From positions 55,924-119,923 of the forward strand of contig JAYRWE010000083.1 of assembly GCA_041918175.1 (NCBI GenBank): a stretch of DNA of 64,000 nucleotides. The letters are read 5' to 3'. Below, in pieces: positions 6,942 to 15,516 of this stretch. The notes under the pieces are model-generated. The model was not told the DNA's origin. It saw only the letters and a list, made by a program, of their open reading frames with translations, and ran no database searches. A program made the position numbers and the translations under genes. The DNA comes from JABWAN01 sp041918175. Its GTDB lineage: Bacteria; Zhuqueibacterota; Zhuqueibacteria; Zhuqueibacterales; Zhuqueibacteraceae. The number at the start of each line of letters is the position of its first letter. Within the stretch, counting starts at the first letter, position 1.

Positions 6942-9089
6942 ATGATTAGCATCTTCTTGTTGTTCCTTCCGCAAGACCATCTTCTTCGAATTTATCGCGT
7001 CCCTGCCACCAAATCCCTGCGCGCACATTTGCTCGGCCTCACTCTTGGGGTGCTCTTCTTAACCGGGCATTTGGCGAACACTCTGAGTTCCGGCAACGCA
7101 ACCGCCAGTTTTCTACTTTTCCTTTGGTCCATCGCGATTACATACTTCGGCGGCCCGCTGTTGGCTGGAACACTGTTCTGCGGCGTGAGCGCAATTTTCA
7201 TTTCTGGATCGACCAACGCATTTATGCTGAGTTGCCATTGGTACACGCTGGGTTATTTGTTCGGAGGCGTTTTTGCGGTGCTCTACAACGATCTACTGTA
7301 TTTGTTCATGCTCTGCTTCGAGCGTGAAAAGGTAAAGCTCGCTTTTGTTTATGACACGGACTGCGAGGTCAACGTCATCAAATCGCCGATTCGCGAAGAA
7401 GAAGTTGCGATGGAAGAAGTGATGCGTCAAAATCAGAAGCTGCGCAAGCGACAACTGTATCAATATGTTTTAACAAACCCACCCAAACCTTACACCATTG
7501 CGTTCGTCGCGAATCCCCAAATTCGCAAAAAAGTGGCAGACCAAACTTTGGGCGAAGTTTATGAAGACGATCCGATCATCAATGATCGCGATTTGTTTTT
7601 GCGCACGGTTGATCGCGCCATGTTTGGTTTGGAAACCGACCCCGTGATTGGCCGACCGGAAATTTGGGGCCGGGTGCGCGTGGTCACGGTGTTCAATCCC
7701 AAAGTGAAAGACGTTATCGGGCCACGAGTCGGGCTGGTGGAAGAATATCAAGATGAGCTTTTTGAGAAGCCAGACTCCACAGAACCGATTTCGAACAATC
7801 TCATTGATCCTATGCGTACCCTCTTCGACAACGTGGAGCATATGTTAAAAAATTCCCAATGCACGGGCGGTATGAGTTTTAAAGTTGATGATTTCGATGT
7901 TATCTATGCCCTCACGGCCTCGCCGACGCATACGCGTTCCACCGCGCATTTCTCCGACTGGATTGAGCATGAGGGGGCAGAGGAGTTACCCAACCCGGCC
8001 GGCCGCGCAGGCTCGCCCTTTTCGTTCGAAGTCGATCCCGAAGGCCGAAAAGAAAAAGATAAATACGGCAACCTCGCCATGTCGAGGAACACCAATTATC
8101 CGCCGCTCTATCCCGACCCGATTGCCGATCCACACCACAGATTCCGCAAGCTCCACGAATTTTGCGCGATCTGGCCGGGCCGCATTGCTTTGAACGTGCT
8201 CAGCGCTCGTCATAAAACCTACACGCATGAGTTTGCGCATGCCATGTCATCAACTTTTCACGGCACCATCGGCGACGAGTATGTTGATTGTTTTATGATT
8301 CAACGACAAGACGGCACGCTTGAGTGTGATCGCACACCGCACTTTTTCATCAATCGTATCGATCGCAACGATGTGACGATGAACTCCACCACGCCCATTC
8401 CCGTACCCAAGCTGTTTGCAGAATACAACGGCACGCGTTTTTCATCCGACCTGCTGCATCCTTCAGCGCATGAAAATTGGACCGGATATTTTCCCGAGAA
8501 GTTTGATCGCAGAACGCCGTGCATTATGGATCGTGACACCACGGGGTCTTATCACTTTGATGAGTTACTCTCCGCGTTTATTTATGACCGCATGATGGCG
8601 AAGTCCATGAGAACACCGGGTGATTGCGAGCCGCAGCGACTAACGTCGCTCGAAGATTTGCTGGTCTGTAGCAATCCGGAACTCCTCTGGGATGGAAGAG
8701 ATCAAACTTCAAAGCAAATGTTGAGATTCTCTCTGCGTCACCTGGTACCTGAAAATCTCTGGTACGCCATTCTCGCTGACGACGCGGCCAAAGCCTGGCT
8801 ACTCTCGCAGTATGAAAACGAAATTCAAGAGCAGTTAGATCGACAGTTTGGAGTGGGGCAGGCTCAGGTGCGTACGGAACAGATCACGCAAGGGTCTCTT
8901 GAAGTAGCACTCGTTGTCTCGTTGGTGACATCGGCGGTTTTTAAATTTTTTAGAGACTATAAAGACTTTGATGAAGGCGTAAAACAGTTTGTAAAACGCC
9001 TTGAGCAAGTGAAATGCTTTCTTTATCGCCGGTTTGTTGAAATCGCCGAGCAAACTTCCAAGGCTCGCAGTCATTGCATCGAGCCGTAA
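6942..9089 (+). CDS. membrane-anchored HExxH metallopeptidase-like protein (M64-like motif)
   Basis: This is a 715-residue protein. Several membrane segments lie in the first 130 residues (for example AHLLGLTLGVLFLTGHLA and WSIAITYFGGPLLAGTLF). The large soluble remainder carries a zinc-peptidase motif, His429-Glu430-Phe-Ala-His433, followed 11 residues later by GDEYVD (444-449). HExxH followed by DEY resembles the M64 IgA-peptidase signature, but the spacing is longer than the usual HExGHxxxxLxDEY, so family membership is tentative. The start is fixed by a strong ribosome-binding site (GAGGAGGAAG a few bases before ATG 6942). It lies 106 bp after the anti-sigma-like gene and 63 bp before a small membrane protein gene, so it probably belongs to the same transcript. 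The substrate is unknown; cleavage of the anti-sigma protein is a speculative option. Confidence 0.6.
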   Translation: MISIFLLFLPQDHLLRIYRVPATKSLRAHLLGLTLGVLFLTGHLANTLSSGNATASFLLFLWSIAITYFGGPLLAGTLFCGVSAIFISGSTNAFMLSCHWYTLGYLFGGVFAVLYNDLLYLFMLCFEREKVKLAFVYDTDCEVNVIKSPIREEEVAMEEVMRQNQKLRKRQLYQYVLTNPPKPYTIAFVANPQIRKKVADQTLGEVYEDDPIINDRDLFLRTVDRAMFGLETDPVIGRPEIWGRVRVVTVFNPKVKDVIGPRVGLVEEYQDELFEKPDSTEPISNNLIDPMRTLFDNVEHMLKNSQCTGGMSFKVDDFDVIYALTASPTHTRSTAHFSDWIEHEGAEELPNPAGRAGSPFSFEVDPEGRKEKDKYGNLAMSRNTNYPPLYPDPIADPHHRFRKLHEFCAIWPGRIALNVLSARHKTYTHEFAHAMSSTFHGTIGDEYVDCFMIQRQDGTLECDRTPHFFINRIDRNDVTMNSTTPIPVPKLFAEYNGTRFSSDLLHPSAHENWTGYFPEKFDRRTPCIMDRDTTGSYHFDELLSAFIYDRMMAKSMRTPGDCEPQRLTSLEDLLVCSNPELLWDGRDQTSKQMLRFSLRHLVPENLWYAILADDAAKAWLLSQYENEIQEQLDRQFGVGQAQVRTEQITQGSLEVALVVSLVTSAVFKFFRDYKDFDEGVKQFVKRLEQVKCFLYRRFVEIAEQTSKARSHCIEP

Positions 9090-9152
9090 CTTGCACTGAA
9101 GCTGCCAACGCGCATGAACAAACTTGTGCTTTCACTTTGAGGAGCTGAAACC

Positions 9153-9833
9153 ATGGTTCAATTACACCCGAGTTTTCGCCGTCTGCTGCACGAATATATT
9201 CCCCGCTTGCAGCCCGAGGATTTGGAAGCTTATGATAGCCTGCTCGCCTTGCGTTGGCAATTGGTGCATAAGCGCAGCTTAGTATCTAACAATCCGCGCG
9301 GGTTTGATATAGAAAGATATCAAGAAGAGGTAAGGCGGACGCTCGCCATAAAGGGCAAGGCGCATCCCTATGCTGTGGACAAAGTTCCTTACCATCCTCC
9401 ATTCGAAAAACGCGGCAAAGCCACAACCGAGCGCGAAAAAATCGATGAGTTGATTCGCATCGTGACCGAAGCCGCGAACAACACGATTGCACCCTATCGC
9501 AAGCAATTCGACGCGCTCCACGAGCTCTGGTCTGCGCGCCGGAATTTGGCTTTGCATCAAGGCGGGATCTTGCAGGTCCCCGGTTCGCGTGCAGCGTGGC
9601 GCGGTTTCTCCCTTGCATTGCTGAAGTATTATTATGTGCGTTATGTGCGCATATCGACTGCGGGCGTGCTCATGACGAGCGCTCTTAAAAATCCTTCTTT
9701 CGTGACACGCACCGCGCTGGTGATTGCAACTGTTGTGTCAATATTGTTTGGCATCAACGCGCTGACGGAGGGCAAAAAAGACGGCAGAAATTTGCCGCCG
9801 CCCCAAGCTGATTCGGCCGCGGTGCGTCAATAA
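9153..9833 (+). CDS. hypothetical C-terminally membrane-anchored protein
   Basis: The 226-residue protein is not recognised. It has a mostly helical, charged, soluble N-terminal part of about 180 residues and one clear membrane segment near residues 185-207 (RTALVIATVVSILFGINAL), then a short polar tail. There is no signal peptide, so the bulk is predicted cytoplasmic. A GAGGAG ribosome-binding site lies about 9 bases before the ATG. It lies between the metallopeptidase-like gene and the TPR-CHAT gene, with gaps of 63 and 32 bp, which suggests a structural or adaptor role in the same membrane-associated system. Confidence 0.7.
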   Translation: MVQLHPSFRRLLHEYIPRLQPEDLEAYDSLLALRWQLVHKRSLVSNNPRGFDIERYQEEVRRTLAIKGKAHPYAVDKVPYHPPFEKRGKATTEREKIDELIRIVTEAANNTIAPYRKQFDALHELWSARRNLALHQGGILQVPGSRAAWRGFSLALLKYYYVRYVRISTAGVLMTSALKNPSFVTRTALVIATVVSILFGINALTEGKKDGRNLPPPQADSAAVRQ

Positions 9834-9865
9834 GACGATACCGTTTTGGCGATATCGCGATCTTT

Positions 9866-12800
9866 ATGCATATAGTGATGCAGATGAATCTCAATGTGAA
9901 AAAAAACTTTCTGCTTGGCACGATCCTGATTTTCGGCGCGACGACTCTGATGTTTTGGTCATGCGCTTGCGAGCCGACGCTTGTGGATTTACAGCGCGAA
10001 GTATTAAGTGCAACAACCGAGGTTGACTCCGCACGTGTGAGCAGTCGTTTGCAGAAATATTATCTCGCGCTCGAAGTTCCGCCGGCGCTTGTCGACACAG
10101 TGGCGCAAGCCGTTACCGCACGCTTGGATACGACCAAGCTCGATTACGAAACGATCGTCGCCGGGGTAAGCGTTGCGGGAAATGTTTATGCAGCGGAACA
10201 TCGCCTGCTCTCGGGAATAGAGAAGGCTTTGATCGCGCGCGCGCAAAGGAAAGATTCCCTGAGCGACGCGCTGTTCAAAGATTTTAAAATGAAGGCAGCG
10301 CGAATCGACTCCGGCTTGAAAGTAAGTTATTGGGAGGTGTTCACGGCGCAAGCAAGTCGCTTCACCCCCGAACAGGCAACGATTTGGCTGAAAGCAAGAC
10401 GCGCGGCCGTACTATGCTTTGAGCTTCATGCGAAGAGCAAGCTCTGGGAAGACGGCGAAAGATTTGGCGCGCTCAGCTTACAATATTTAGAGCATGTGCC
10501 CGATGAACGGCTGCGCCTCGATCTCGTGCAACGCCTGCAAGTGATCCTCTATGATTATCGTGGCCTGACGGATTTGTCGCTGTTGCTGGCCGAACAGTCG
10601 CATAAGCGCGCACACGAGCTTGGCTATCAACTGCGCGCCGTGGGCATACTTTATAACTATGCCGATTGCGTCTTTCAAAGCGGCCAGAATCAAACGGCTT
10701 TCGATCTCATGCAAGGGGTCATCTCCGCGACAGAGAACTTTCAACACGTGCCTCGAATCGAGTGGTACAAAAAAAACGGCTATATTCGTTTGGCATATAT
10801 TTATTGGCAATTAGCGCGCTATCCGGAAGCATTGCACGCATGTGATTTGGCCGAGCAGCTTACCCTGGACAGCAGTGAAAAAACCAATATTGCACTTGCA
10901 CGCGGCAACATTTTTTTGCGCTTGGCAAAGTACGAGCAGGCGGAAGCCGAATATCTTGAAGCGAAGCGCTTGGCGAACAAAGAGGGCAATTGCGAAAATG
11001 AAGCGGCGGCCGAGAACAACCTCGGCTCCATGTTTTTTAATTTAAAAGAATATGAAAAAGCGCTTTTACATTATCGTTTAGCGCTGGGAATACTAGAGCG
11101 CGCCAATTCCGAAAATTTGTCGAGAAAGATTAGGCTTTACGGCAATATGGCCGAGGTCTATGCAACTCAGAGGAACATGAACCAGTCACAACAACTGCTG
11201 GAGGAGGCGCAACACTTGATTGCGCAGGTGCTCCAACCTTGGCGGAAGGCGCAAGTTTTTCGCAACCTCGGCACGATGTATTTTGAAAACCAGAAGTATG
11301 TAGAGGCTGCTTCTTATTTTGAACAAGCCGAAATTTTGTGTGAAAAAAACAATCTGCTGCGTCTCGGCTTGGAAAACAAACTTAACTTTGCGGAATGCAA
11401 GCTACGGCTCGACCAGCTTCCCGAAGCGAGAGTACGCTTAACTCAGGCGTTGACTCTGGCGGAGCAAACCAACGAGCCGGAGCGAGTTATCGACGCCTAT
11501 GGCTTGCTGGCAAGAATCGCAAGCAAGCAGGGCAATCTTGCAGAGGCGAATACAATCTCCGATCAACTCATCGTTGCCATTGAGTCTTTGAGCGCGCGCT
11601 TTCGTGATTCCGATCGGCTCGTGCTCTATCGCAATAAGATCGACGAGTTTCTCAAGCAGGCAGTGCTTTTTGAAATTCAGCGTTCACAAGACAGCCTTGC
11701 TTGGAAGAAGTTGGATTATGAGAAAGGTCGGTCACTGAAAACGACGCCGCGCGACTATCGCGAAAGCGATACAGTACAATTCGTCAATTTAACGGAAGTG
11801 CAGAGCAAACTCGACGCAAAAACTATTGTGCTTGATTATTTGATGACGGAAGATTCCCTCTACGCTTTCAAGCTTGAGGCCGGCGCAAAACCTAAACTCC
11901 TGCGCAAGCTCATGAAGCGGAACGCTTTGCAGAATAAGGTAGAAGAATATATCGAGATGATTCGCAACACAAACGTGGTCATTAACTCCTATCAGATTCC
12001 GTCGATAGAAAACCATTTCAAAAAAACCACGGCACTTGGACGGCAATTGTATCAAGATTTGCTGGTCTGGGATAATTTTGAGTTGCCACGCAACTACGAG
12101 TGCACTCTTTATATCATCCCGGAAGCTTTTCTGTATGAAGTGCCGTTTGCGACACTCGTGAGAGATTCCTCCGCCGAAACCGTTCGTTTTGTGGTCGAAG
12201 ATGCCGCGATCTTGCATGTCCCGAGCCTTTCATTCTTAGTTTCGAGTACGGTAACGAAGAAGGCGCTAACCGCGCAAACCGCAAAAACTCTTGTGAGTGT
12301 CGATCCGGATTTTGTGAACTGCGGCCAGTTGATGAAGGCCCTGCAAGAAAAATATGCCAACATCGCGACTTTGGAGACAGCGCAATCGCTCCTAAATAAA
12401 GACGCGGTCTTGACAGCGCTCGCGGCAAAAGCGGACTATGATATTTTACTGTTCGTTGGGCATAGCGAATCGAACAACGCAGACCCGGACTCTTCAGTCA
12501 TTTACGTCGCGATTCGAAGCCAAGCAAGCGGCAAGAGCGACACGGTTGCGATTACTTTTGCCGATATAAAAAAACTGTCTCAACTCTCAACGCAACTCGT
12601 TTTGCTCGTCGGCTGTGAAACGGCCCATGGCAAATTTTATCAAGGCACGGGATTGGTCGGGTTGCAGTATGGCTTTTTATCGCTAGGAGCGAAACGTGTG
12701 CAGGCAAGCCTCTGGCGCATTCCCGAGGAAGAAGCTATTGAACAGACGCAAGTCCTTTTTGAGCACTGGGCACGGGGTTCAGTTTCTATGTGGACGCTGC

Positions 12801-12913
12801 GAGAAGTGCAATTGCACCATATTAAAAAATACGGCGATAGCAGCCGTTACGTATATCCTCATCCCTATTTATGGGGCAGTTACGTGCCGATAACCACTTG
12901 GAGCGAAAACTAA
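9866..12913 (+). CDS. TPR-CHAT caspase-like protein, probable lipoprotein
   Basis: This 1,015-residue protein begins with a hydrophobic export segment (NFLLGTILIFGATTLMFWS) ending at Cys33, a possible though non-ideal lipidation site. Many tetratricopeptide-like helical pairs follow (about residues 240-600, for example AENNLGSMFFNLKEYEKALL). The C-terminal 270 residues are a CHAT domain (caspase HetF associated with TPRs). The catalytic dyad is visible as His866 in LLFVGHSES and Cys917 in LVLLVGCETAHG, followed by the family block AKRVQASLW. It is predicted to be a cysteine peptidase triggered through the TPR part. Export with an intact dyad would place the active site outside the cytoplasm. 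The start is uncertain (ATG at 9866, with others 12 and 18 bp later) because no good ribosome-binding site is seen. Confidence 0.85.
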   Translation: MHIVMQMNLNVKKNFLLGTILIFGATTLMFWSCACEPTLVDLQREVLSATTEVDSARVSSRLQKYYLALEVPPALVDTVAQAVTARLDTTKLDYETIVAGVSVAGNVYAAEHRLLSGIEKALIARAQRKDSLSDALFKDFKMKAARIDSGLKVSYWEVFTAQASRFTPEQATIWLKARRAAVLCFELHAKSKLWEDGERFGALSLQYLEHVPDERLRLDLVQRLQVILYDYRGLTDLSLLLAEQSHKRAHELGYQLRAVGILYNYADCVFQSGQNQTAFDLMQGVISATENFQHVPRIEWYKKNGYIRLAYIYWQLARYPEALHACDLAEQLTLDSSEKTNIALARGNIFLRLAKYEQAEAEYLEAKRLANKEGNCENEAAAENNLGSMFFNLKEYEKALLHYRLALGILERANSENLSRKIRLYGNMAEVYATQRNMNQSQQLLEEAQHLIAQVLQPWRKAQVFRNLGTMYFENQKYVEAASYFEQAEILCEKNNLLRLGLENKLNFAECKLRLDQLPEARVRLTQALTLAEQTNEPERVIDAYGLLARIASKQGNLAEANTISDQLIVAIESLSARFRDSDRLVLYRNKIDEFLKQAVLFEIQRSQDSLAWKKLDYEKGRSLKTTPRDYRESDTVQFVNLTEVQSKLDAKTIVLDYLMTEDSLYAFKLEAGAKPKLLRKLMKRNALQNKVEEYIEMIRNTNVVINSYQIPSIENHFKKTTALGRQLYQDLLVWDNFELPRNYECTLYIIPEAFLYEVPFATLVRDSSAETVRFVVEDAAILHVPSLSFLVSSTVTKKALTAQTAKTLVSVDPDFVNCGQLMKALQEKYANIATLETAQSLLNKDAVLTALAAKADYDILLFVGHSESNNADPDSSVIYVAIRSQASGKSDTVAITFADIKKLSQLSTQLVLLVGCETAHGKFYQGTGLVGLQYGFLSLGAKRVQASLWRIPEEEAIEQTQVLFEHWARGSVSMWTLREVQLHHIKKYGDSSRYVYPHPYLWGSYVPITTWSEN

Positions 12914-12929
12914 AAAACGGAGGTTCACG

Positions 12930-13253
12930 ATGATTCGCATTGCAGCAGAAGAAGAGGCGGGCAAAGGCGGCGGCGGACCGGAAGATGATCCGCGGACAGG
13001 CGTAGTTGCCCTGCGTTCCGAAGGCTTTTTGACGCTCGCTTTCGGTTTGGCATTGGGCGTTGCGTTGGCGTTCTTGTTTTGGCTTCTCTGTAAGTTTCCA
13101 CCCAACGACACACCGCCGAGTTTTATTCTGCAATTTCAGCCATGGCATGCGTTTCTTGCCGGCTTCATTGGTGGCACGATCACGGCAGGCATTTACAACC
13201 TGCTCGTTGTGCGCCGCGTCAATCTCTTCGGCTTGGAAAGCAGCATGGATTAA
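12930..13253 (+). CDS. small two-pass membrane protein, last gene of the CHAT set
   Basis: A 107-residue protein has an acidic, Gly-rich N-terminus and two membrane segments (about residues 33-55, LTLAFGLALGVALAFLFWLL, and 70-93, AFLAGFIGGTITAGIYNLLV). A strong GGAGG ribosome-binding site lies before ATG 12930, only 16 bp after the CHAT gene, so the two are very probably co-transcribed. No family was recognised. It could be an anchor or channel-like partner for the CHAT protein, which is inference from position only. Confidence 0.75.
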   Translation: MIRIAAEEEAGKGGGGPEDDPRTGVVALRSEGFLTLAFGLALGVALAFLFWLLCKFPPNDTPPSFILQFQPWHAFLAGFIGGTITAGIYNLLVVRRVNLFGLESSMD

Positions 13254-13449
13254 CACTGTTGCGCTCACCACGGATCTATGCTCACAATCAGCCGATGCGG
13301 CAATGCGTCCGCATCGGTTGCTCGTTTTGTTTTGGCGCTCGCCTCGTTTTTCCCCGTGTTGTTCTGCCCTCCACTTCACCGCGCTTGCAAATCTCTTTCA
13401 TCCTCTTTACTTTGCAAAAAACTCTGGAATCATTTCGTACTTCATTGCA

Positions 13450-14337
13450 ATGAGTGCACCCCTCGTTTACGGCATTGTCCTCAACTTCAACGGCAAAAGG
13501 CTTTTGCTCGAAACCCTCGCCTCGATCAAACAAATCGTTTATCCCAATTTCAAAATCATGGTCGTGGACAACGGCTCAACCGACGGCAGCCAGGCTGCGA
13601 TGCGGGAGCATTACTCCGAAGTTTCTCTTATTGAAAACGAAAAGAACCTCGGCTTTGGCGAAGGCAATAATATTGGCATGCGCTACGCCTTGCAACATGG
13701 CGCGGAATGGGTGCTGCTCCTCAACAACGATATCGCCGTTGCGCCGGATTTGTTGACGCACATGATGAACGTCGCAACCTCGGACGCCCCAATTGGAATC
13801 CTCGGCCCGAAGATTTATTATCATGATCAGCCGGATAGGATTTGGTTCGCGGGTGCGAGCATCAATTATTGGGCAGGCCTCACCGCGCATCGCGGCATTC
13901 GCGAAGTTGATCGCGGCCAATATGATCGCGTGGCAGACTCGGATTATATAACGGGCTGCACCATGCTCATTCGCCGCGAAGCGCTCGAACGCATCGGCAT
14001 GTTCGATCCAATTTACTTTCCCGCTTATTCCGAAGACGCGGATCTGTGCGTGCGCGCAGCGCGGGCGGGCTATCGTTTAGTTTATGTGCCGCAAGCAAAA
14101 GTCTGGCACAAAGTTTCTTCTTCCAGCGGCGGCGGCATGACGCCATTCAAAACCAAACTCAAAGTGCAGCACAATTTTATTTTCTTCAAACGCTATGCGC
14201 GCTGGTATCATTGGCTCACAATGCCGTGGTGCATCGCGGGACTGACTTTCTTGTTTGTGATGAAAGAACTGTTGCGGGGAAATTGGAAAATCGTCGCGGC
14301 TTTGTTACGCGGCTTCGCGCGCGCGCTGAGGAAATGA
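13450..14337 (+). CDS. family 2 glycosyltransferase (rhamnosyltransferase-like)
   Basis: The 295-residue GT-A fold enzyme would transfer a nucleotide-activated sugar to a growing lipid-linked glycan at the cytoplasmic face of the membrane. The N-terminal nucleotide-binding strand is VYGIVLNFNGK, VVDNGSTDGS follows, the DXD-like position is LLLNNDIAV, and the catalytic-base region is SEDADLC. A hydrophobic segment lies near residues 250-270. The start MSAPLVYG is chosen by homology; in-frame codons further upstream overlap the previous gene in another frame and look random. It opens a glycan-assembly gene group that continues to 19.3 kb, though a 289-bp repeat-bearing gap separates it from the next gene. 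Confidence 0.88.
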   Translation: MSAPLVYGIVLNFNGKRLLLETLASIKQIVYPNFKIMVVDNGSTDGSQAAMREHYSEVSLIENEKNLGFGEGNNIGMRYALQHGAEWVLLLNNDIAVAPDLLTHMMNVATSDAPIGILGPKIYYHDQPDRIWFAGASINYWAGLTAHRGIREVDRGQYDRVADSDYITGCTMLIRREALERIGMFDPIYFPAYSEDADLCVRAARAGYRLVYVPQAKVWHKVSSSSGGGMTPFKTKLKVQHNFIFFKRYARWYHWLTMPWCIAGLTFLFVMKELLRGNWKIVAALLRGFARALRK

Positions 14338-14353
14338 TACGCGATATCCGTTC

Positions 14354-14462
14354 CGCCACGGCTTGACCGGGGTTTGTTTGCATTCTGCCTGAACAAAAAC
14401 TATTGCCAAACCTTAGTTGCAATCTAACCAACAAAAAACAAAGCCACGTCCAAGCCGTGGCG
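14354..14462. repeat. palindromic intergenic repeat, family 2, copy 2
   Basis: Two inverted arms (14354-14372 and 14444-14462) match at 16 of 19 positions and carry the core CGCCACGGCTTG found at 2588-2603. The interior differs from copy 1. It fills most of the 289-bp gap 14338-14626, in which no gene is visible. Confidence 0.65.
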
Positions 14463-14626
14463 AAGTCGGGCGTAAAAAAATTCTTGTGAAATTGCAATGC
14501 GCCCAACGCCTGCCTTGCATTTCGTCACAATGCTCCCTATTTTGCGCCCCACAAATCATTCGGAGTGCCGGCGTAGTGTCTTCCATTATGTCAACGACTC
14601 CATAACTCCATCAAGCCACCAATCCT

Positions 14627-15421
14627 ATGATGCAGCAATCCAACACCTATCCCTTTGGCATTTCCATCGTCCTTCCAGCTTACAACGAAGAAGATAACAT
14701 CGCCACCGCCATCACGCGTTGCCTCGCCGTGCTCGAACAAATGGGCCGGCCGCATGAAGTCATCGTCGTCAACGACGGCAGCAAAGACCAAACTTTGGCG
14801 AGGAGTCGCGAGCTTGCGGAGCGCCACCCGCAAGTGCGCGTGATCGACTTCGAGCGCAATCGCGGCTACGGTGTGGCGCTTAGCGCCGGCTTTCAAAGCG
14901 CGAAGTATAGCTTCGTGTTTTACACCGACTCAGACAATCAATTCGACGTTTCGGAGTTGAAGTATCTTTTGCCCATCATCGACTCGTATGACCTCGTGGT
15001 CGGCTTTCGCATTTATCGTTATGACCTGCCGCTGCGCTTGTTTCTCTCATGGGGCTACAACATGCTCATCCGCCTGCTCTTTCGCATTCGCTTGCACGAC
15101 GTAGATTGCTCGTTCAAACTCATGCGCCGCGAAATCTTCGACGTGATCCAGCTTGAAGCGCGCGATTTTTTTATCGACACGGAGATTGTTCTCAAAGCCA
15201 ATCGTCTTGGCTTTCGCATCAACGAAGTGGGGGTGCGGCATTATCCACGGATGGCTGGCCACACCACAGTGCGACCGAGCGATATTCCGCGCACGCTGCG
15301 CACGCTTATGCGCATCTGGCGCAGCGCGCGGCGCCTCAAGCCCGTCACTAAATATCGGCCCGCAGAAATTCCCGTTTTGCCCGACATCGTGCCGGAGTTG
15401 TCGCGCAGCGGAGCAAAATGA
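14627..15421 (+). CDS. family 2 glycosyltransferase, dolichyl-phosphate mannosyltransferase-like
   Basis: This 264-residue soluble GT2 enzyme resembles DPM1/polyprenyl-phosphate glycosyltransferases. Visible motifs are VLPAYNEEDNI at the N-terminus, VVNDGSKDQT, the DXD motif in FYTDSDNQFD, and the family block DVDCSFKLMRREIFD (about residues 150-165). Members make polyprenyl-phosphate sugars that serve as donors for GT-C transferases such as the GT39-type protein two genes downstream, so the pair is functionally consistent. It lacks the C-terminal membrane helices of the GtrB subtype. The stop overlaps an ATG of the next reading frame (ATGA at 15418), which suggests coupled translation. Confidence 0.87.
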   Translation: MMQQSNTYPFGISIVLPAYNEEDNIATAITRCLAVLEQMGRPHEVIVVNDGSKDQTLARSRELAERHPQVRVIDFERNRGYGVALSAGFQSAKYSFVFYTDSDNQFDVSELKYLLPIIDSYDLVVGFRIYRYDLPLRLFLSWGYNMLIRLLFRIRLHDVDCSFKLMRREIFDVIQLEARDFFIDTEIVLKANRLGFRINEVGVRHYPRMAGHTTVRPSDIPRTLRTLMRIWRSARRLKPVTKYRPAEIPVLPDIVPELSRSGAK

Positions 15422-15516
15422 TTTTAAGCAAAACGATTCTAGCTATCGGCGGCTTTTATCCCCCAAGAAAATTTTTAGTAGCGCGACTCGTCTTCATCAC
15501 GCGGTTCGACACTTTC

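Noticed and set aside
15418..15516. N-terminal 33-residue extension of the methyltransferase from the ATGA overlap
   Set aside because: The extension does not resemble the family start, which begins near MEQQVYSLF. Coupling is possible, so it is only noted in the entry.
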